Origin: an uncultured Oscillospiraceae bacterium
Lineage (GTDB): Bacteria; Bacillota; Clostridia; Oscillospirales; Acutalibacteraceae
Direction of reading: 5' to 3'
Length of the DNA: 8,888 bases
Assembly (NCBI GenBank): GCA_900550095.1
Contig: URRG01000073.1
Location: 1-8,888 of the forward strand
The notes below the pieces were generated by a model that was not told the DNA's origin, searched no databases, and saw only the letters and a program-made list of their open reading frames with translations. Positions 5,765 through 8,888 of the stretch are shown here, in pieces. The number at the start of each line of letters is the position of its first letter. Positions within the stretch are counted from its first letter, which is position 1. The position numbers and the translations under genes are program-made.

Positions 5765-5799
5765 CTATCTTTGATATATAGTATATATAGTAATAGAAA

Positions 5800-5829
5800 G
5801 CACGGCGCGGCGAACGGGCGGAGCCGTGC
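5800..5829 (-). terminator. Terminator-like hairpin in the 1-kb spacer
   Basis: GCACGGC (5800-5806) and GCCGTGC (5823-5829) form a 7-bp GC stem around a 16-base loop. On the minus strand it exits into TTTCTATT. It is more than 400 bases after the stop of the acetyltransferase gene, so it could end either a long 3' region or an unannotated minus-strand RNA. Confidence 0.35.
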
Positions 5830-5983
5830 AAAAGCGATACAGATCAAAAAGCGGTTTGGGGCGCCGCTGGAAGCTCCAGGAAACCAAAGGAGGCTGAAGG
5901 AAACCGCCGAAGGCCGCCTAAAGCTGCCTGAAGCCCCCTGACCTCCTGAAGCCGCTGGAAATGCGCGTCAGCTTTTCAAACCG

Positions 5984-6107
5984 ATTTCCACCGTGGTTTT
6001 TAACATTTCCACAGAGTTTTCCACTTTTTCAACGCTGCATGTGAAAAAGCAGGCCTCTTTTTCCACAAAAAGACCCGCTTTTCCCTCTGTATAAACTGTT
6101 TTCCACA
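5984..6107 (+). repeat. Cluster of five DnaA-box-like TTTCCAC motifs
   Basis: Five plus-strand 9-mers lie in 124 bp: ATTTCCACC (5984), ATTTCCACA (6005), TTTTCCACT (6017), TTTTCCACA (6059) and TTTTCCACA (6099). The last two fit the relaxed DnaA-box consensus TTWTNCACA. Spacings are 21, 12, 42 and 40 bp, roughly whole helical turns. There is no dnaA, dnaN or other origin gene in the window. Confidence 0.4.
6045..6082 (-). terminator. Weak terminator-like hairpin after the acetyltransferase gene
   Basis: On the minus strand AAAAGC pairs with GCTTTT on the outside and TCTTTTT with AAAAAGA on the inside, separated by a GGG/GGCCT internal loop, and the RNA exits into TTTTTCAC. The stem is mostly A-U and lies about 170 bases after the stop at 6256. 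It overlaps one DnaA-box-like motif. Confidence 0.4.
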
Positions 6108-6255
6108 GCATTTTCCAAGGCAAGCGCTACAGCGGGCAGAGTCTTTCCGCTCCCTTCCCCTGCGGTTGGAGATCTCTGGAACCAGGAGAACCAGGAGCCC
6201 AGAGCCAAGCCTGCCAACAGGGCGGCGCATTTTGTTTCCCCGCCTTTGTGTGCTT

Positions 6256-6726
6256 TCACTCTATAGTCTCCGGCCTTCCCGACAGCAGCATCACCCGCTC
6301 GTTGTGCACATCCCTCTCTCCGGTGTACGAAAAGCCAAAGCTCTCGTATAGGGCCGCAGCCGCCGTGTTTCCTTCCGTCACGCTGAGATAGATGCTTTCC
6401 GCCCAGGGGTATTCCTTCCACAGGCGGCGCAGCAGCCCGGCGAATGCCCGTCTGCCGTACCCCTTTCCCTGGCAGCGTTCATCGATCAGAAGCCTGTCCA
6501 GCCAGAGACGGCCTGCAGGCGGATACTCCTGAAAAAAGCCGTACATGGCAAAGCCCACGAGTCTGCCGTCCGCGTATATGCCCAGAGGACGCCAATCGGC
6601 CCGTTCCCCGGCCTCACGCAGGCATTCGTCCACCGTTTCAATAAAACCCTGCTGTTCCAAAGCGGGCCGAAGCCCGCGGATTTCCTTTTCGTTTTCTTCG
6701 TTCACAGGTATGAACGTTATTTCCAT
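6256..6726 (-). CDS. bltD: GNAT N-acetyltransferase, BltD-like (spermine/spermidine)
   Basis: This 156-residue cytosolic enzyme transfers an acetyl group from acetyl-CoA, most likely to polyamines. The single GNAT domain fills the protein. The acetyl-CoA loop is QGKGYG (86-91), preceded by the beta-strand GRLWLDRLLIDERC (72-85). The family Tyr127 lies in ALYESFGF (125-132). From memory of B. subtilis BltD, the stretches PLGIYADGRLVGFAMYGFF (47-65) and LWLDRLLIDE (74-83) match it closely, and for that reason I name the substrate; another small amine cannot be excluded. The ATG at 6726 follows a GAGGGAG site. No multidrug exporter like Blt is adjacent. It stands alone, about 350 bases after the four-cysteine gene, and I found no clear promoter of its own. 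Confidence 0.9.
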   Translation of the reverse strand: MEITFIPVNEENEKEIRGLRPALEQQGFIETVDECLREAGERADWRPLGIYADGRLVGFAMYGFFQEYPPAGRLWLDRLLIDERCQGKGYGRRAFAGLLRRLWKEYPWAESIYLSVTEGNTAAAALYESFGFSYTGERDVHNERVMLLSGRPETIE

Positions 6727-7061
6727 TTTCTCCCTCTATTCTGATATTTTTAGAGCTCACAGTCTGCGCTCTTCCGAGTCTCGCATACGCCTGCCCAAAA
6801 GTCCCAGGAACACCCTTCTCCCTTTTCGGGCGAGGGACGAGGGGGGCGCGCAACCGCCCGGCGCCTTGCCTCTGTCCGCGGCAGGGCGCCGGCTAGAGGC
6901 TGGGCGCTTCCCGGATTTCCAGGCCTTTGCCGTTCCGTACTCTCCGGCCCCCCGGAGCCCCGGCCCTTTATACGAGCCTTTCTGCAGCCTTCCGCTGTTT
7001 TCTACTGCTTCTGCAGCTTTCCGCATCTCTCTGCGGCCCCCTGCGGCGGCCCGCGGACCTC
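6727..7061. other. GC-rich spacer with near-identical 16-bp repeats
   Basis: No recognised gene. Two 16-mers differing at one base, TTCTGCAGCCTTCCGC (6980-6995) and TTCTGCAGCTTTCCGC (7009-7024), lie 29 bp apart in pyrimidine-rich DNA (plus strand). On the minus strand an open frame from an ATG at 7026 to 6757 would give an 89-residue Arg/Gly/Ala-rich protein without motifs. Its composition resembles the repetitive spacers elsewhere in this window, so I do not call it. Confidence 0.55.
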
Positions 7062-7081
7062 CCGTTTCAAAGGAGAAACGG
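7062..7081 (-). terminator. Hairpin directly after the four-cysteine gene
   Basis: CCGTTTC and GAAACGG form a 7-bp stem with a 6-base loop, starting at the first base after the TGA (7082-7084). There is no T-run after it on the minus strand, so it may be a 3'-end stabiliser or attenuating structure and not a true terminator. Confidence 0.35.
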
Positions 7082-7381
7082 TCAGTTCTGCTTCCGCACC
7101 ACTGCATATTCGTCGTCCAGCCGAAAATAGGGGCAGTCCCTGACGGTATAGCGCAAAAAGCTCTCCATCTCATCCTCGTCCAGCTGCACCATGCAGGCGT
7201 AAAAGCCGCCTTCTTCGTCGTATACATAATTGGAGCAGTAGCTGCAGCTGCCTGACCGGGCATCCCGTTTCCTTTTCTCTTTCCGTCCTCCGGCGTTCTT
7301 AGCTTCAGCCGCCGCGCCGTTCCGAACCCTTCCGTTTTCCGCGAATTCCACTCCTCTCTCCTCCTTCCTGCCTCTGCTCAT
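7082..7381 (-). CDS. Small four-cysteine protein, DUF6472-like
   Basis: The conserved part is the last ~55 residues: CSYCSNYVYDEE (46-57), then ACMVQLDEDEM (62-72), DCPYFRLDDEY (82-92) and RKQN at the end. Cys46, Cys49, Cys63 and Cys83 could hold one zinc ion or an iron-sulfur cluster. From memory this pattern matches the Lachnospiraceae family DUF6472, whose function is unknown. Residues 1-45 are Lys/Arg/Gly-rich and probably disordered, longer than I expect for the family. The ATG at 7381 overlaps the dcd stop as ATGA, which suggests coupled translation. A perfect AAGGAGG lies inside the frame, 8 bases before a GTG at 7351 (codon 11), so that GTG may be the true or an additional start. A link to nucleotide metabolism is suggested only by position. 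Confidence 0.85.
   Translation of the reverse strand: MSRGRKEERGVEFAENGRVRNGAAAEAKNAGGRKEKRKRDARSGSCSYCSNYVYDEEGGFYACMVQLDEDEMESFLRYTVRDCPYFRLDDEYAVVRKQN
7360..7366 (-). promoter_or_regulatory. Internal ribosome-binding site deciding the start of the four-cysteine gene
   Basis: A perfect AAGGAGG is followed after 8 bases by GTG at 7351. The upstream ATG at 7381 has only AAGGA about 11 bases before it, inside the dcd coding end. The GTG therefore has the better initiation signal, giving an 89-residue protein instead of 99. Confidence 0.5.
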
Positions 7382-7899
7382 CTCTCAAAATCCTTATACA
7401 GCAGGCTGGGCAGGACAGTCCGGCTGTTCTGATATTTTCCGCTGGTATACGCGTCGTATTCCCCGTGGATATCGTGGTAATAGATTTGGCAGATCTCCAC
7501 ATTGGGGTAGATGCGAATAGGCTGAACGCAGAAGATCTCCAGCGTCCAGCAGCCGGCGAAACCCACATCCCCGAAACCCGCCGTCACATGGATAAACAGC
7601 CCCAGCCTTCCCACAGAGGAACGGCCCTCCAGCATAGGGACAAACCCATCCGTATACGTATACTCGTTCGTGCGCCCCAGATACAGGCGGCCCGGCTCCA
7701 GCAGAGGCCCTTCCTCCGGGATCCGGAGTCTTTTCACCGGGTTGGGGAGTTTCATATCCAGTTCCCTGTTTTCATATACAAGAAGCTCATCCGCCAGAGA
7801 AAGATTATAGCTGTTAGGGTTGAGCCTCTTTTCATCAAAAGGCTCGATAACAATTTCCTTCCCCAAATGTTTGTGGATCTCTCTTCCTGAAAGGATCAT
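7378..7899 (-). CDS. dcd: dCTP deaminase
   Basis: This enzyme deaminates dCTP to dUTP, feeding dUMP and then dTMP synthesis; some family members also hydrolyse dUTP to dUMP. The 173-residue protein is a little shorter than the ~190-residue E. coli enzyme. The family signature EGRSSVGRLG (91-100) carries the catalytic-site Arg93, Ser94, Ser95 and Arg98. The general base Glu121 is in the strand WTLEIF, and the C-terminal GKYQ (154-157) belongs to the loop that closes on the nucleotide. I chose the ATG at 7899 because homology starts with MILSGREI and GAAAGGAAGG lies about 11 bases upstream. The frame upstream to 8061 runs over the end of the previous gene and is not coding. It is coupled by ATGA overlap to the four-cysteine gene. 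Whether it is mono- or bifunctional cannot be read from the sequence. Confidence 0.95.
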   Translation of the reverse strand: MILSGREIHKHLGKEIVIEPFDEKRLNPNSYNLSLADELLVYENRELDMKLPNPVKRLRIPEEGPLLEPGRLYLGRTNEYTYTDGFVPMLEGRSSVGRLGLFIHVTAGFGDVGFAGCWTLEIFCVQPIRIYPNVEICQIYYHDIHGEYDAYTSGKYQNSRTVLPSLLYKDFER

Positions 7900-8012
7900 A
7901 GTTTCATTTTCCTTCCTTTCTTTACAGGGCAGATCGGAAACAGCCCAAAGCCCCCCGCTCTCTTCAGCTCCCATACTCTGCCGCACCGTCATTGTGTTTT
8001 TGTCGAGTCCTT

Positions 8013-8888
8013 TTATGCCCCCTGAACCGCTGAAATCCCGCGAACTAAAAAAGCATCGCATTCAAATGTAGAACCGCCAAGATGGGGCGTAAAAATCAGA
8101 TTTTTGAACCGGAAAAGCTCCTCCGGCTGTGGCCGCGCTTCCTCCCAAACCACATCCAGGGCTGCAGCGCCGATCCAGCCCTTTTCCATTGCCTCTATAA
8201 AAGCTTCTTTATCCACAATGCCTGCCCGGGCAGTGTTGATAAATATACAGCCCTTTTTCAGGGCAGAGAAAGCCTCCCGGCCAAAGAGTCTATCTGTGGA
8301 TGCATTATGAGGCACCAGCACACAGAAATAATCCGAGCGAGCCAGAAGTTCCTGGAACTTCACCCGGGAAATACCCAGCCGCTTTTCCTCCTCTGAGGGA
8401 AGGGGGCGAATATCGGAATACAGCACCTCCATGGAAAATCCCTTAAGCAGGGCCGCCAGTTCGCGGCCAATTTGCCCCATGCCCCAGATACCGAAGGTAC
8501 GGCCTTGAAAATCATGCCCCGAAAACAGTACCTTCAACCCCTCGTGATCCTGCCATTTCCCTTGGCGGACAGCCTCATCCGATTGAGGAACATTTCTGGC
8601 CGCCGCCATTGCCAAAGCCAACGTGTGTTCGGCAACTGTGCGCCAAAGGGAATCGGCCTTAACGATTGATACGCCCTTTGCCGCCGCCCAGGCTTCAAAC
8701 TCCCTGCTACAGGAATGGCACCCCACCGCCCGCAGTTTTTTCGCCGTCTTCATCCATTCGTCCGGAACACCATAAACCAGCGCGGCCGCCGCCTCATCGG
8801 CAGCATCCATTCCAGCATACGTATACGTTTCCTCCAGCAGCAGCATGGCATAAAAGCCCAGCCCCAGCGCCCGCGCCAGCAGCATCCC
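8013..8888 (-). CDS. D-isomer-specific 2-hydroxyacid dehydrogenase (5' end cut by window edge)
   Basis: This is an NAD-dependent cytosolic oxidoreductase of the D-lactate/phosphoglycerate dehydrogenase superfamily; the substrate is not identifiable. The frame is open at the right edge, so the N-terminus is missing. Counting from the first visible Met (base 8885), the Rossmann motif GMGQIG is at 135-140. Asp158, at the end of the next strand, points to NAD over NADP. The catalytic set is present: Arg220 in NTARAG, Glu248/249 in LDVVWEE, and His268 in TPHLGG. Two oddities appear. The usual NTARGG reads NTARAG. The protein ends only 22 residues after the catalytic His, where most relatives have about 40. 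I found no convincing frameshifted continuation, so the end may be natural. The dcd gene starts 113 bases downstream, with no clear terminator between them. Confidence 0.94.
   Translation of the reverse strand, partial: GMLLARALGLGFYAMLLLEETYTYAGMDAADEAAAALVYGVPDEWMKTAKKLRAVGCHSCSREFEAWAAAKGVSIVKADSLWRTVAEHTLALAMAAARNVPQSDEAVRQGKWQDHEGLKVLFSGHDFQGRTFGIWGMGQIGRELAALLKGFSMEVLYSDIRPLPSEEEKRLGISRVKFQELLARSDYFCVLVPHNASTDRLFGREAFSALKKGCIFINTARAGIVDKEAFIEAMEKGWIGAAALDVVWEEARPQPEELFRFKNLIFTPHLGGSTFECDAFLVRGISAVQGA

Larger units (their letters stand above)
5235..6255. other. About 1 kb with no credible gene
   Basis: Open frames up to about 110 codons exist here on both strands, but none has a good ribosome-binding site, recognisable protein character or steady codon use. 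Base composition shifts abruptly: AT-rich at 5200-5460, mixed to 5740, an AT island at 5745-5795, purine-rich GC DNA at 5860-5950, and a T-rich plus strand at 5970-6120. The interval holds the overlapping palindromes at 5388-5412, the 11-bp direct repeat at 5744-5764, hairpins at 5663-5684, 5800-5829 and 6045-6082, and repeated TTTCCAC motifs. A structured small RNA or a decayed gene are both possible. Confidence 0.55.

Noticed and set aside
5443..5781. Plus-strand frame of about 112 codons in the 1-kb spacer
   Set aside because: TTG start without ribosome-binding site, unstructured composition and no recognisable segment.
6757..7026. Minus-strand 89-codon frame between the four-cysteine gene and the acetyltransferase
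   Set aside because: Arg/Gly/Ala/Ser-rich, no motif, overlaps a 16-bp repeat pair, and has only a weak start signal; more likely spacer.

Overview
The window looks like a piece of chromosome from a GC-rich Clostridia, most likely a gut Lachnospiraceae. The reasons are a YabE-type DUF348/G5/3D wall protein, a small four-cysteine protein resembling the DUF6472 family behind dcd, a BltD-like polyamine acetyltransferase, strong Shine-Dalgarno sites and sigma-A-type promoters. Every convincing gene is on the minus strand, so transcription runs from high to low coordinates. No rRNA, tRNA, insertion sequence, phage gene or CRISPR array is visible.

In transcription order: (a) a D-2-hydroxyacid dehydrogenase, cut by the right edge (8013-8888); (b) dcd, dCTP deaminase (7378-7899), overlapping by 4 bp a small four-cysteine protein (7082-7381); (c) a GC-rich spacer and then a BltD-like spermine/spermidine N-acetyltransferase (6256-6726); (d) about 1 kb without a credible gene (5235-6255), holding palindromes, a DnaA-box-like cluster, an 11-bp direct repeat in an AT island, and terminator-like hairpins; (e) a YabE-like 3D-domain cell-wall protein (3701-4969) with its own promoter, a long leader and a strong terminator; (f) two unrecognised small three-helix membrane proteins (2565-2954 and 1711-2229), each with its own promoter and a downstream terminator; (g) rpe, ribulose-phosphate 3-epimerase (276-944), with its own promoter and a 9-bp tandem repeat just before its coding start; (h) the first 71 codons of an unrecognised charged protein cut by the left edge (1-213).

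The genes are mostly separate short transcription units of housekeeping type (pentose phosphate cycle, pyrimidine deoxynucleotides, wall remodelling, polyamine acetylation) and not one pathway. The only tight coupling is dcd with the four-cysteine gene, with rpe and the left-edge gene as a weaker case. I found no clear new multi-gene system. The most unusual content is non-coding: purine/pyrimidine-skewed spacers with 8-9-bp periodic repeats, the nonamer array at rpe, and the 5.2-6.25 kb interval with several regulatory-looking sequence elements.
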